Source: Methanobrevibacter sp. TMH8
GTDB taxonomy: Archaea > Methanobacteriota > Methanobacteria > Methanobacteriales > Methanobacteriaceae
Direction: 5' to 3'
DNA: 64,000 nt
Assembly (NCBI RefSeq): GCF_020148105.1
Contig: NZ_JAHLZE010000037.1
Coordinates: 48,895 to 112,894, forward strand
In this document: one piece after another, positions 9,977-18,698 of the stretch
How the letters are laid out: every line of letters begins with the position of its first letter
Position numbering within the stretch: position 1 is the first letter of the stretch
Translations under genes and position numbers: made by a program
The notes under the pieces: model-generated
Seen by the model: the letters and a program-made list of their open reading frames with translations, nothing else
What the model was told of the DNA's origin: nothing
Databases searched by the model: none

Positions 9977-10100
9977 TCTTTGCCAATATAATTGTATTAG
10001 TAAAATAAACATTACTAAATTGCTATTATATTAAATATTGAATTCAGTTATTGATAGCTGTTTTCATTATTTAATATAGTTTAATCATATTTTTTCTTAG

Positions 10101-10124
10101 TTCGTTTAATTCAGGTTAAACGAA
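10101..10124. repeat. Inverted element, left copy (hairpin)
   Basis: A hairpin with arms TTCGTTTAA and TTAAACGAA around a TTCAGG loop. Flanking TTTTTCTTA (10091-10099) and TAAGAAAAA (10132-10140) can extend the stem past a bulge. A second copy in reverse orientation lies at 10299-10322 and agrees at 22 of 24 positions when reverse-complemented. Confidence 0.75.
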
Positions 10125-10298
10125 GTAAAATTAAGAAAAAATAGCTATGATTTGGAAAAATAGAGGGAGATTTTCTTTATTAAAGGTAAATTATATGAAA
10201 AATATTGAATATTTAATAAATTTTATAATTGTTAGAATATTTTTGTATGAACTGTAAATCAATTTTATAGTAATTATATTTAAAAAATAGTAAGTTAG

Positions 10299-10322
10299 TT
10301 CGTTTAACCTGAATATAACGAA
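10299..10322. repeat. Inverted element, right copy (hairpin)
   Basis: Arms TTCGTT and AACGAA surround a centre containing CCTGAA, the exact complement of the TTCAGG loop of the copy at 10101. The two copies could act as terminal inverted repeats of a roughly 220-bp element or as two RNA hairpins whose loops pair. Confidence 0.75.
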
Positions 10323-10802
10323 GTAAATTTTTTAGTAATAATATTATTCTTTGATAAAGGAGGGGTTTTCAAAACTATATTGTTTTAGAGGGGTTATTTT
10401 TTATTATATTTTTTTAGTTATATTATGTCTTATTTATATAATGATGAAAAGGTTATCATAATTTATCATGATTATTTTTTTTGAGTAATTTTTTCATGAT
10501 TATATAAGATTAGAGGGGCTATTATGCAATGATATTTGAATAAATGCTCTTTTTTTTAATTTAATTAGTAGATGTTAACTTTCGGGAGAGTTTATTAATT
10601 ATATTAATGGTTTTATATTAATCAAAAAAAAATTTGTAAATGTGATTTATTAAAAAGGATAAATATGTTCTATTAAGAATTTTTTTAGATAATTATTCAC
10701 CCCTTATTTTAAATTCTTTTTTTAGGGACTATTTTATTCTTTTTTGCATCACATTTTAGAATTTTCGAAAAAATTAATCCCATAAATGGGGAGGTGAATA
10801 AA

Positions 10803-13199
10803 ATTATTAAACAAAATAAAAAAATTATAACTCATACATTAATTATAGCGAGTATTATTTTATTTGCTGTAATTAGTTTGCAAGCTGGTTTTGCAGCTAC
10901 CACTACTACTATTGATAATCAGACTTCTGGTGGAATAAGCAAAGCGCTCAATGATTCAATTCATGGAGATATAATTGAACTAGAAGAAGGAATATACACA
11001 GGTAACAACAATACCAATATGACAATTAATAAAAACATTACAATTCAAGGAAAAACCAAAGACAAAGTCATCCTGGATGCACAAAGACTCAGCAGGATTT
11101 TTTCAATAGGAAATAACCTTAATGTAACATTCATAAACATAACATTCCTGAATGCAAATGTTATAGGCAATGGTGGAGCAATCTACAACAACTATGGAGC
11201 TACTAAGATGACACTCATAAACTGTACATTTTCAAATAATGAAGTAACTAATTCAACTTCTTCGAATGGCTATGGTGGCGCAATCTACAATGCTGGAAGT
11301 AACATTACTGTCGATAATTGTACATTTATCAACAATACTGCATGTCGTGGTGGTGTAATCTTCAATTATTACAGTTCGGGTCATAATATGAATATAATTA
11401 ATTCTGAATTTACTAATAACACAGCAATAATATCTGGTGGTGCAATCTACAATGGTGCTGTTAATTTAAGCATAATTAACTCTTATTTCAATGGAAATAA
11501 TGCATTAAATAGTTTTGCTGGTGCAATCTACAGTTATGGTGTTAATAAGACTATAATTAATTCTATATTCATCAATAATAGTGCACCTAATTCGGGTGCT
11601 ACCATTCGAAATGGTGGTAATAACAGTGCTTTAATTAATTGTACATTCATCAATAGTACTGTAAATGAAAGTTCTTTAATCTTCAATAATGTTGAAAATT
11701 ATTCTGTAGTTAATTGTACTTTTAGTAATAATACAATTTATGGTGGTCATTTAATCTATACAAGTGCTACCATGTCGATTTATAATAATATTATTGCAAA
11801 TAATACTATTTTTGAAGGTAATCTTGTTTATTGTAATGGTGGTGGTATAGGTGGGAATTTGACTATTTATGATAGTATTATAACAAATAATACTTTGAAA
11901 TCTAGCCAAGGATATGCTGTAAACAATACAGGTTCAATTCATATCATTAACACTACTATCTCTGATAATGATGGTGGTGGTATTCTTAATGATGGTAATG
12001 CTACATTGGAGGGTAATAATATTTCTGGCAATTCTGGTGATGGTGTGAATACTGGTAATGGTGGTGATTCTACTATTGTTGATAATGAGATTGTTGGTAA
12101 TGGTGGTAATGGTGTTTCTAATGAAGGTAATGCTATTATTGATGGTAATACTGTTAATGATAATGCTGGTGATGGTATAATTAATAATGGTAATGCTACT
12201 GTTGAAAACAATACTGTTTCTAGAAATTCTGGAGATGATATTGTTAATAATGGTGATATAGATGGTTCAGGAAATATTATTAATATTCAATCAGATTTAG
12301 CTATTAATACTACTGTTTCAGGCAATAAAGTTACCATAAGAGTGAAAGCTACTAATAGTCATAATGGTAATGTTATTGTTGGTGCAACTATTAATTTCTA
12401 TGCTAATGGAAAATTAATAGGATCTGCAATAACCAACAACAATGGTATTGCTGAATTTACCTACAACATTCCTAAAACAGGTACATACAATCTTTTTGCA
12501 ACCCTTGAAGAATTTAATACTACTAATACTTTAGAAACCATTTTTTACAGTGAATCCAATACTACTGCAACAATTAATGCAGTATTAGAAAAAAATACTA
12601 TTATTACTGTTTCTGCACCTACTATTAATGAAGGTAAAAAAACTAATATAAAAGTAACCTTAAAAGACATAAACGGCAACATTCTCAAAAACAAAAAAGT
12701 TTCATTAAAAATCAATGGAAAAACATACACTGCAACAACTAACAACAAAGGAATAGCTGTATTCAAGATAGCTGGATTAAAAGGTGGAAAACACACTCTA
12801 ACAGTTAAATTTGCAGGAGACAACAACTACAAATCATCAACAACCAAAGCAGTACAAAAAATAACCTCTAAAACCAACTTAGGAATCTTATCAATCAAAA
12901 AATTATCATTTAAGAAAAGAGTGTCAACTTATAGAGTTACAATAGCTAATACTGGAAGTTTAAAATCTAAATCTACTGTTTTGGCTCTTTTCCATATGAG
13001 AAAAGGAATCAAAATCAAAACCAAATACATTAAAATCAAATCAATAGCTCCAGGAAAGAAAATATCAATAATCGTCAGCTACTTCCCAGACAAAGCAAAC
13101 CACAGATACTGCATAGCACACTTCCAAGTAGATCCAAAAAACAAAAACAAAGAAATAATATTAGCTAACAACAAAAAATCAATCAGCTTAAAACACTAA
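10803..13199 (+). CDS. Adhesin-like surface protein, beta-helix plus Ig-like domains (ATT start)
   Basis: A secreted protein of about 798 residues. A signal peptide (basic MIKQNKK head, hydrophobic core, end near QAGFA at 31) is followed by a parallel beta-helix of right-handed repeats (about 60-500) rich in GGAIYN, INCTF and NNT units. Then come two Ig-like domains (about 500-685, with INEGKKTNIKVTLKD and TTNNKGIAVFKIAGLKGG) and a CARDB-like C-terminal domain. Such adhesin-like proteins are typical Methanobrevibacter surface proteins. GGAGGT (10790-10795) lies 7 nt before ATT at 10803. The GTG at 10794 is inside the ribosome-binding site and is an unlikely start. A hairpin terminator follows at 13211. 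Confidence 0.85.
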   Translation: MIKQNKKIITHTLIIASIILFAVISLQAGFAATTTTIDNQTSGGISKALNDSIHGDIIELEEGIYTGNNNTNMTINKNITIQGKTKDKVILDAQRLSRIFSIGNNLNVTFINITFLNANVIGNGGAIYNNYGATKMTLINCTFSNNEVTNSTSSNGYGGAIYNAGSNITVDNCTFINNTACRGGVIFNYYSSGHNMNIINSEFTNNTAIISGGAIYNGAVNLSIINSYFNGNNALNSFAGAIYSYGVNKTIINSIFINNSAPNSGATIRNGGNNSALINCTFINSTVNESSLIFNNVENYSVVNCTFSNNTIYGGHLIYTSATMSIYNNIIANNTIFEGNLVYCNGGGIGGNLTIYDSIITNNTLKSSQGYAVNNTGSIHIINTTISDNDGGGILNDGNATLEGNNISGNSGDGVNTGNGGDSTIVDNEIVGNGGNGVSNEGNAIIDGNTVNDNAGDGIINNGNATVENNTVSRNSGDDIVNNGDIDGSGNIINIQSDLAINTTVSGNKVTIRVKATNSHNGNVIVGATINFYANGKLIGSAITNNNGIAEFTYNIPKTGTYNLFATLEEFNTTNTLETIFYSESNTTATINAVLEKNTIITVSAPTINEGKKTNIKVTLKDINGNILKNKKVSLKINGKTYTATTNNKGIAVFKIAGLKGGKHTLTVKFAGDNNYKSSTTKAVQKITSKTNLGILSIKKLSFKKRVSTYRVTIANTGSLKSKSTVLALFHMRKGIKIKTKYIKIKSIAPGKKISIIVSYFPDKANHRYCIAHFQVDPKNKNKEIILANNKKSISLKH

Positions 13200-13210
13200 A
13201 AACAATCTTT

Positions 13211-13243
13211 AAAGGATAAATTTAAATCTTTTATCCTTTTTTT
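13211..13243 (+). terminator. Hairpin plus T-tract terminator
   Basis: Perfect arms AAAGGATAAA (13211-13220) and TTTATCCTTT (13230-13239) with a 9-nt loop continue into a run of T, 12 nt after the stop of the adhesin-like gene. The rest of the gap to 13540 is A/T-rich with no gene seen. Confidence 0.8.
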
Positions 13244-13540
13244 ATTTATTCTTATTCATTTTTACTCATTTTTATCTATTATCTATTTATTATACAAAAT
13301 AAATCAAATATTTATTATTAAAATACTACTTTTTTATGTAAAAAATTTATAAAATTTTAAATATATAAAAATGTTATAAATATTAAATTAAACAAATGTA
13401 AATTTATTTAATAAAATATTACAATAGCTTATAAAAAACATTTTAATAAAATTTAAAAGTATTTCATTTAATAAAAGCTAATAATATTAGAATTTCTATA
13501 AAATTTTAACATTAATTAATAAAAGATTAGGTATGATATA

Positions 13541-14299
13541 ATGATTGATACTCATTGTCACATTGATTTTGAACCATTTAACGAAGATAGAGAAGAAACA
13601 ATAAAACGAGCAAAAGAAAAGCTAAGTGCAATGATAAATTCTGGAACTAGTCTTGAAGGAAACGAAAGAGCTTTAAAACTATCAGAAGAATACTCAGGAT
13701 TTATATATCCTACTTTTGGTTTTCATCCAGTTAGTTCTGGACAAAGTGATTCTGATGACTTAAACCTAGTTATAAAATATATAAAAGAACATATAAATGA
13801 TATTGTAGCTATTGGCGAGGTAGGAATGGATTATTTCTATGTTAAAGATAAAACTGAAAGAGCTCGCCAAGGAGAAATTTTTACAAAATTTGTAGAACTT
13901 GCAAATGAATATGAAATTCCACTTCTTATTCATGCAAGAGATTGTGAAAAAAAGGCATTTAATATTGTTAAAGAATATGATAATATTCCAAGTGTTATAT
14001 TTCACTGTTATAGTGGTAGCTTGAAAACAGCTAAAAAATTAATAGAAGAAGGATATTATACTTCATTTTCTACAATGATCTGTTATTCAAATCATCATCA
14101 AGAATTAGCTAAAGATATTCCAATAGAAAATATATTAACTGAAACTGACAGTCCATATCTAGCTCCAAAAAGAGGAGACAGAAATGAACCTGCTAATGTA
14201 GCTTATGTAATTGAGAAGTTAGCTGAAATCAAAGAAGAATCAGTTGATACTATTGATAAAATCACAGAAAATACAGCTAAAAGTGTTTTTGATATTTAA
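13541..14299 (+). CDS. TatD-family metal-dependent hydrolase/DNase
   Basis: A 252-residue TIM-barrel protein of the TatD family, metal-dependent nucleases linked to DNA repair and quality control. The metal ligands are visible in order: MIDTHCHIDFE at the N-terminus, GEVGMDYF with the bridging Glu near residue 93, PLLIHARD near 127-134, VIFHCYSG near 149-156, and TETDSPYLAPKRG near 200-212. The length is normal. AGGTATGAT precedes the ATG. It is flanked by spacers on both sides and appears to be a single-gene unit. The exact substrate in archaea is not established. Confidence 0.9.
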   Translation: MIDTHCHIDFEPFNEDREETIKRAKEKLSAMINSGTSLEGNERALKLSEEYSGFIYPTFGFHPVSSGQSDSDDLNLVIKYIKEHINDIVAIGEVGMDYFYVKDKTERARQGEIFTKFVELANEYEIPLLIHARDCEKKAFNIVKEYDNIPSVIFHCYSGSLKTAKKLIEEGYYTSFSTMICYSNHHQELAKDIPIENILTETDSPYLAPKRGDRNEPANVAYVIEKLAEIKEESVDTIDKITENTAKSVFDI

Positions 14300-14452
14300 T
14301 TACAATTTTTTTAAATATTATTTATATTTTTATCAACTTTTATCTATTTTATAAACTTTTTTACTATTTTACCAACTTTAGCCTATTTATGTATATTTTT
14401 GCTTTTTGTGGTATTTTTGTCGTTATCATTTAATAATACTATTAAATAGCTA

Positions 14453-14698
14453 CTATCTATAAATATCTATGTTTAAACCTCTTTGAGATTGTTTCTTTAA
14501 TTTCGCTGAATCTGTCTTATTTTTACTAGATACATAACCTATGAGGTCCTCTGTTGTTTTTTGTTTCTTGAAATTTAAATTCACAGTTCCATCGCTCATT
14601 AAATTCCATGTTATCTTGTCATTAGGTTTTATTCCTAATTTTTTTCTTATTTCTGATGGAATTACAGTTTGATAGCCTTTATAAACTTTTGAATCCAT
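14453..14698 (-). CDS. AbrB/MazE-type DNA-binding protein, orphan
   Basis: An 81-residue protein with an N-terminal SpoVT/AbrB swapped-hairpin domain (VYKGYQTVIPSEIRKKLGIKPNDKITW, residues 5-31) and a basic, disordered-looking tail. In toxin-antitoxin pairs such proteins bind DNA with the N-terminus and a PIN or MazF toxin with the tail. Here no toxin gene is adjacent: the downstream side holds the convergent tatD end and the upstream side a flavoprotein gene 168 bp away. It may therefore be a solitary regulator or an antitoxin remnant. GAGG precedes the ATG. Its promoter should overlap its own operator just upstream. Confidence 0.8.
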   Translation of the reverse strand: MDSKVYKGYQTVIPSEIRKKLGIKPNDKITWNLMSDGTVNLNFKKQKTTEDLIGYVSSKNKTDSAKLKKQSQRGLNIDIYR

Positions 14699-14865
14699 TT
14701 AATTGCCTCATTTCTTAATTAATATTGTATATAGTATAATATATGATATAACTAATGTAAAAATTTTTCTAATGGGCTATTTTTCAGATTATTTATTTTT
14801 CTAATGTTCTATTTTCTTTATATGCTAATTATTGTTAATGAAATATTTCTTTAAAACTATTTATC

Positions 14866-16212
14866 TCAATCCTTTGCAGCTGAAATTCCAGATAAATAAC
14901 CTGTTGAAAAAGCTATTTGAAGGTTATAACCTCCTGTTGGACCACAAGGTTCTAATAATTCCCCTGCAAAATAAAGTCCTTTTCCACTATCTAACTTTGA
15001 TTCCATAGTTTTAGGATCAATTTCATTAATATTTACTCCCCCACATGTAATCATGGATGCTTTTTCTGGTAAACTGTGTATTTTTATTTGTAATTGTTTT
15101 AAATTGTTTATTATTTTGTTTTTATCTTTTTTAGTCATATTACTAAGTGTTTTATTACCACTAACATTAATTTTATTTAAAAAGAAATCAATAAAACGAT
15201 TTTTTAAATAATATTTAAGATAGTTCTTTATCATGGTTTTCCCATTTGTTTGGGAATCAGCTATTATTTTTTGATTTAACTCATCTTCAGTCATATCTGG
15301 AGCTAAATCAATATTTATAAATGTATCTTCAAGTAAAATCTCTTCTTCATCTGTGTTATCCACTTTCTTTCCTTTATTAAATTCATTTCTTTGAATCTGA
15401 ATTTTTTCTGAGATATACTTACTAATATCTAAAATAGGAGGGCCAGACAATCCAAAGTGTGTGATTAATACATTACCTCTTCCATATATTTTTTTAGATT
15501 TATATGAAACTATAACATCTTCTAAAGCTATTCCTGACAGCTGTTTTAATGAATTGTCTTCTACCTTCAATGGAATAGCACCAGGAGTTAAACAAGAAAT
15601 TGTGTGTTTAAAGTTTTTAGCTATTGCATATCCATCTCCAGTTGAACCTGTTTGAGGATAGCTAATTCCTCCAGTAGCTAATATTACTTTTTCTGAATAT
15701 ATTGTTTCATTGGTTGTTTTAATGGTAAAAATGGAAGTTTTTTTATTATTTTCATTATTTTTATTATTTTTATTATTTTCAATTTTTTCTATGGATTTAA
15801 CTTGATTATTTAATAAAATATCTACATTAAATTCATCTAAATATTCTTTTAGTATTTTTAGAATTGAATTAGAATCATCAGTTATAGGAAAACATCTATT
15901 ATTTTCTTCTGTTTTAAATGTTAATCCTTTTGATTCAAAAAGAGAAAGTAATTTTTTATTATCAAATGTATAAAATCCATGTTTTAGGAAAAATTTTTCT
16001 TCTTTTTCAAATTTATCTAAAATCTTTTTCATAGGACTTAAGTTTGTTATATTACACCTACCTCCTCCTGTTAAAAGTAATTTTTTTCCTAATTGATCAT
16101 TTTTTTCAATTAAAACGATTTGATTTTTACTTTTCAGCTGTTCTGCAGCAGATATTGCAGCCATCATTCCAGCTGGTCCTCCACCTATAATAGCTACTTT
16201 ATAATTTTCCAT
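14866..16212 (-). CDS. FAD-dependent oxidoreductase, HI0933/BaiN type
   Basis: A 448-residue flavoprotein. The N-terminal dinucleotide fold YKVAIIGGGPAGMMAAISAAEQ binds FAD, LGKKLLLTGGGRCNITN (about 42-58) is the hallmark of the HI0933 family, and the C-terminal GGVNINEIDPKTMESKL...GLYFAGELLEPCGPTGGYNLQIAFSTG closes the FAD site. Members include BaiN, which reduces steroid double bonds; the substrate here is unknown. An Asn/Lys low-complexity run (ENNKNNKNNENNKK) sits near residue 150 and probably forms a surface loop. The gene stands alone. Confidence 0.85.
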   Translation of the reverse strand: MENYKVAIIGGGPAGMMAAISAAEQLKSKNQIVLIEKNDQLGKKLLLTGGGRCNITNLSPMKKILDKFEKEEKFFLKHGFYTFDNKKLLSLFESKGLTFKTEENNRCFPITDDSNSILKILKEYLDEFNVDILLNNQVKSIEKIENNKNNKNNENNKKTSIFTIKTTNETIYSEKVILATGGISYPQTGSTGDGYAIAKNFKHTISCLTPGAIPLKVEDNSLKQLSGIALEDVIVSYKSKKIYGRGNVLITHFGLSGPPILDISKYISEKIQIQRNEFNKGKKVDNTDEEEILLEDTFINIDLAPDMTEDELNQKIIADSQTNGKTMIKNYLKYYLKNRFIDFFLNKINVSGNKTLSNMTKKDKNKIINNLKQLQIKIHSLPEKASMITCGGVNINEIDPKTMESKLDSGKGLYFAGELLEPCGPTGGYNLQIAFSTGYLSGISAAKD

Positions 16213-16452
16213 AGTTTCCCTTTTTGTTTTTCATATGCTTTTATTGTTTTAATTTATTTAAAATTTCGATTTATTAATTATTTTAATTATTCATCTTAAT
16301 TTATTAATTAAATATGTTTTTACTGTTTTAATTTATAAAATTTTAATTTATTAATTATTAAATAAAAAATCAATTTATTATTTTTAATTATTTATATTAA
16401 TTTATTAATTATCACACAAAAAAACAAAAAATCAATTTATAACTATTTTGAT

Positions 16453-17694
16453 TTATTTATAATACCTTTTTAACCATTTATCACGAAAATCAAAAAAGTT
16501 TCCATCAATAATGGATTTACGGATTTCTTGTGTAAGTTTAATAATGAAATGGACATTATGAGTTGTTATAAGTTCTATAGCTATTTGTTTATCTCTAATA
16601 ATTTCCTCTTCAGTTTTTAATCCATCTTTATTTTTCAATAATTTGTTAATTTTACCTCGAGTGTATTGAGATTTACAAGTTGGACATTCACAACCTTTGA
16701 ATAAAGGTGAAGGATCTTCTGCAAATTTTGCATTTCTTATGTTAATATCTCCATCAAGAGTGTAAACTTTTCCATGTCTTGCTTCTCTAGTTGGTGCAAC
16801 ACAATCAAAAGTATCACATCCATTTTCTACTCCAATAAAAATATCATCTGGTTTGGAAAGACCAAGTAAGTGTCGAGGTTTTGATTCTGGTAAGATTGAA
16901 TTCACCCAGAATAAAATATTAGGGAGCTGTTCTTTTTCAAATGCACCACCTATACCATACCCATCAAAATCCATTGCTCCTAAATCACGAGCAGCTTTTT
17001 CTCGTAGATCTTGATAATGTGCACCTTGTAACACACCAAAAAGTCCTTGATAAGGTTTTCCAACTCTCTCTTTAGTTAATTTTTTATGTTCAGTTAAACA
17101 TCTTTTTGCCCAGCTATAAGTACGATCAAGTGCTTCTTCATTATACTCTCTACTATCACCAATGTTAGTTAATTCATCAAATGCCATGATGATATCAGCA
17201 CCAATTTTATGTTGAAATTCCATTGAATATTCTGGTGTGAAAAGTTTTTCATCATCTTTCTCATTTCTCTTAAAATATACTCCATCGTCTGTTACCCTTG
17301 ATAAATGGCGTTTTTTATCTGTTTTAAATTGTTCACGAGCAATGTTTCGTTTGTCCATTGAAATTACTTTACCTAAACCACTACCAAATGACATGACTTG
17401 AAATCCACCACTATCTGTAATCGTAGGACAGTTGTATCCAGAATATTTGGACAATCCTCCAGCTTTTTCTATTTCATCATCAATTTTAGATAAATGGAAT
17501 CCATTACTAATCATTACTTGAGCATTAATATTATGAAATTGCTGAGGTTCTAGAAACTTGACTTTGGCATAAGTACCAACTACTACAAAGTTAGGTGTGT
17601 GAATATCACCATGTGGAGTATGAATAATACCTGCTCTACCTAAGGCATCTGGAATTTTTGCATTGATTTCAAAACTAAATTGGTTCTGTGTCAT
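16453..17694 (-). CDS. tgt: Bacterial-type tRNA-guanine transglycosylase (position 34)
   Basis: A 413-residue TGT that matches the bacterial/eukaryotic class, not the longer archaeal archaeosine enzyme with PUA domains. Seen: TDSGGFQ with the general-base Asp at 94, IMAFDE at 169-174, the nucleophile in TFDCVAPTR (Asp 297), and zinc ligands C335, C337, C340 and H379. It would swap guanine-34 of GUN-anticodon tRNAs for a deazaguanine. Two specificity positions differ from the preQ1-using bacterial pattern: Leu replaces Cys after FDE, and AFEKE replaces LAVGE at 251-255. The ATG at 17694 (GGTGG upstream) is preferred over an upstream GTG-type start, leaving a 20-nt overlap with the transporter gene. 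Confidence 0.88.
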   Translation of the reverse strand: MTQNQFSFEINAKIPDALGRAGIIHTPHGDIHTPNFVVVGTYAKVKFLEPQQFHNINAQVMISNGFHLSKIDDEIEKAGGLSKYSGYNCPTITDSGGFQVMSFGSGLGKVISMDKRNIAREQFKTDKKRHLSRVTDDGVYFKRNEKDDEKLFTPEYSMEFQHKIGADIIMAFDELTNIGDSREYNEEALDRTYSWAKRCLTEHKKLTKERVGKPYQGLFGVLQGAHYQDLREKAARDLGAMDFDGYGIGGAFEKEQLPNILFWVNSILPESKPRHLLGLSKPDDIFIGVENGCDTFDCVAPTREARHGKVYTLDGDINIRNAKFAEDPSPLFKGCECPTCKSQYTRGKINKLLKNKDGLKTEEEIIRDKQIAIELITTHNVHFIIKLTQEIRKSIIDGNFFDFRDKWLKRYYK

Positions 17695-18367
17695 TTTCCA
17701 CCACTTTTCTACATAATTTAACTGCACCATAAGTTACAGGTAATAATAATGTTTCACCAATGATTTTGGAAGTGTATGCAATAACTAACAATCCAAGGAA
17801 TTGTGTGGTTGAAATAGTACCGATAAATGCTATGGTAGTGAAAATTAAAGTATCAACCAAATCTCCAACAAGACTTGAACCAATTGCCCTTTGCCATAAA
17901 TGTTTGCCTTTAGTAATCTCTTTAATTTTAACAAAAACATAAGCATTAAGAATTTGTCCAGTTACAAATGCTATTAAGCTACCAGCAACAATACGGGGCA
18001 TGAATCCTATAATTGTTTCATATGCCACTTGATTTCCCCATCCTGGACCTGGAGGTAAAATTTGAACAATGAATAGTCCTAAAACAGCTACTAAATTCAT
18101 TGCAAATGCTGTCCAAATTACTTTTTTGGCCTTTTGAAAACCAAAAATTTCAGTAATCACATCTCCTAGAATATAAGAAAGAGGAAAAAGTATTGCTCCA
18201 CCATCCCAAACTAAACCAGTTCCAAAAAAATCAAACATCTTAGTACTAGCTAGATTACTTATAATTAAAACTGTCGCTGTTAAAGCTGTCAAAATTGCAA
18301 AAAGTTCTGATTTAGAAATTTTTAACTTACTTCCTAAAAACAACATTATTCTTTCTTTCAATATCAT
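17675..18367 (-). CDS. yhhQ: Queuosine precursor transporter (YhhQ/QPTR family)
   Basis: A 230-residue membrane protein with about six hydrophobic segments. The family signature is seen in SNLASTKMFDFFG, the acidic-aromatic LSYILGDVITEIFGFQKAK near residues 63-81, and SSLVGDLVDTLIFTTIAF near 163-180. YhhQ-family carriers import preQ0, preQ1 or queuine. Its 3' end overlaps the tgt start by 20 nt, so the two are almost certainly translated together as an uptake-and-insertion unit. AGAGG lies close before the first ATG; an internal ATG at 18346 (MLFLGSKL) is an alternative start. Confidence 0.9.
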   Translation of the reverse strand: MILKERIMLFLGSKLKISKSELFAILTALTATVLIISNLASTKMFDFFGTGLVWDGGAILFPLSYILGDVITEIFGFQKAKKVIWTAFAMNLVAVLGLFIVQILPPGPGWGNQVAYETIIGFMPRIVAGSLIAFVTGQILNAYVFVKIKEITKGKHLWQRAIGSSLVGDLVDTLIFTTIAFIGTISTTQFLGLLVIAYTSKIIGETLLLPVTYGAVKLCRKVVENDTEPI

Positions 18368-18698
18368 TCCTCTTTTAATATAATTGTGAATATTTAAACT
18401 CTTTTATTTTTAATTATATTTAATTATATTAATCATATTTAATTAATTATATTAATGAATTAATTAGTTTACAATATTAATAATAAAACTATAATATAAA
18501 AATTGATTTATAGAATACTTAAAAAATTATAATTAATTCATTGAAAGAAAATAAATTAATTTTTAAAAAAATCAATTCAGAGAAAATTAATTCAGAAATT
18601 AATTCATAAAAAATCAATTCATAAAAAATTGATTCAGGAATTGATTCTGAAAAAAAATAATATAATTAAAAATAAAATAAAAAAATTGAAAAACAGAC
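18368..18698. repeat. Intergenic region with degenerate ATTGATTCA/TGAATTGAT repeats
   Basis: Between aspS and yhhQ (both reverse strand). At 18571-18650 the motifs ATCAATTCA, TTAATTCAG and TTGATTCAG recur six or seven times at 12-17 bp spacing in both orientations, which allows several alternative hairpins. It lies just past the aspS stop and may act as its terminator region. The yhhQ promoter should lie near 18385-18420. Confidence 0.5.

Larger units (their letters stand above)
9545..10802. promoter_or_regulatory. Long structured region upstream of the adhesin-like gene
   Basis: This 1.26-kb gap has no supported protein gene. A good archaeal promoter lies at 9967. After it come several stem-loops: TTAGTAA/TTACTAA (9997-10018), TATATTAAATA/TATTTAATATA (10027-10078) and the paired 24-nt inverted elements at 10101 and 10299. 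Three purine islands (AAGGAGGGG at 10357, AGAGGGG at 10387 and 10512) look like ribosome-binding sites but precede no reading frame. Near the gene, ATTCACC (10695-10701) is complementary to GGTGAAT (10793-10799) in the ribosome-binding site. It reads as a roughly 800-nt leader RNA; a separate small RNA is the alternative. Confidence 0.5.

Noticed and set aside
10794..10802. GTG at 10794 as the start of the adhesin-like gene
   Set aside because: It overlaps the Shine-Dalgarno sequence GGAGGTGA itself, leaving no spacer; the ATT at 10803 has normal spacing.
11939..12826. Reverse-strand frames within the adhesin-like gene
   Set aside because: They are low-complexity (Pro/Leu/Ser) shadows of the repetitive beta-helix and Ig-like coding sequence.
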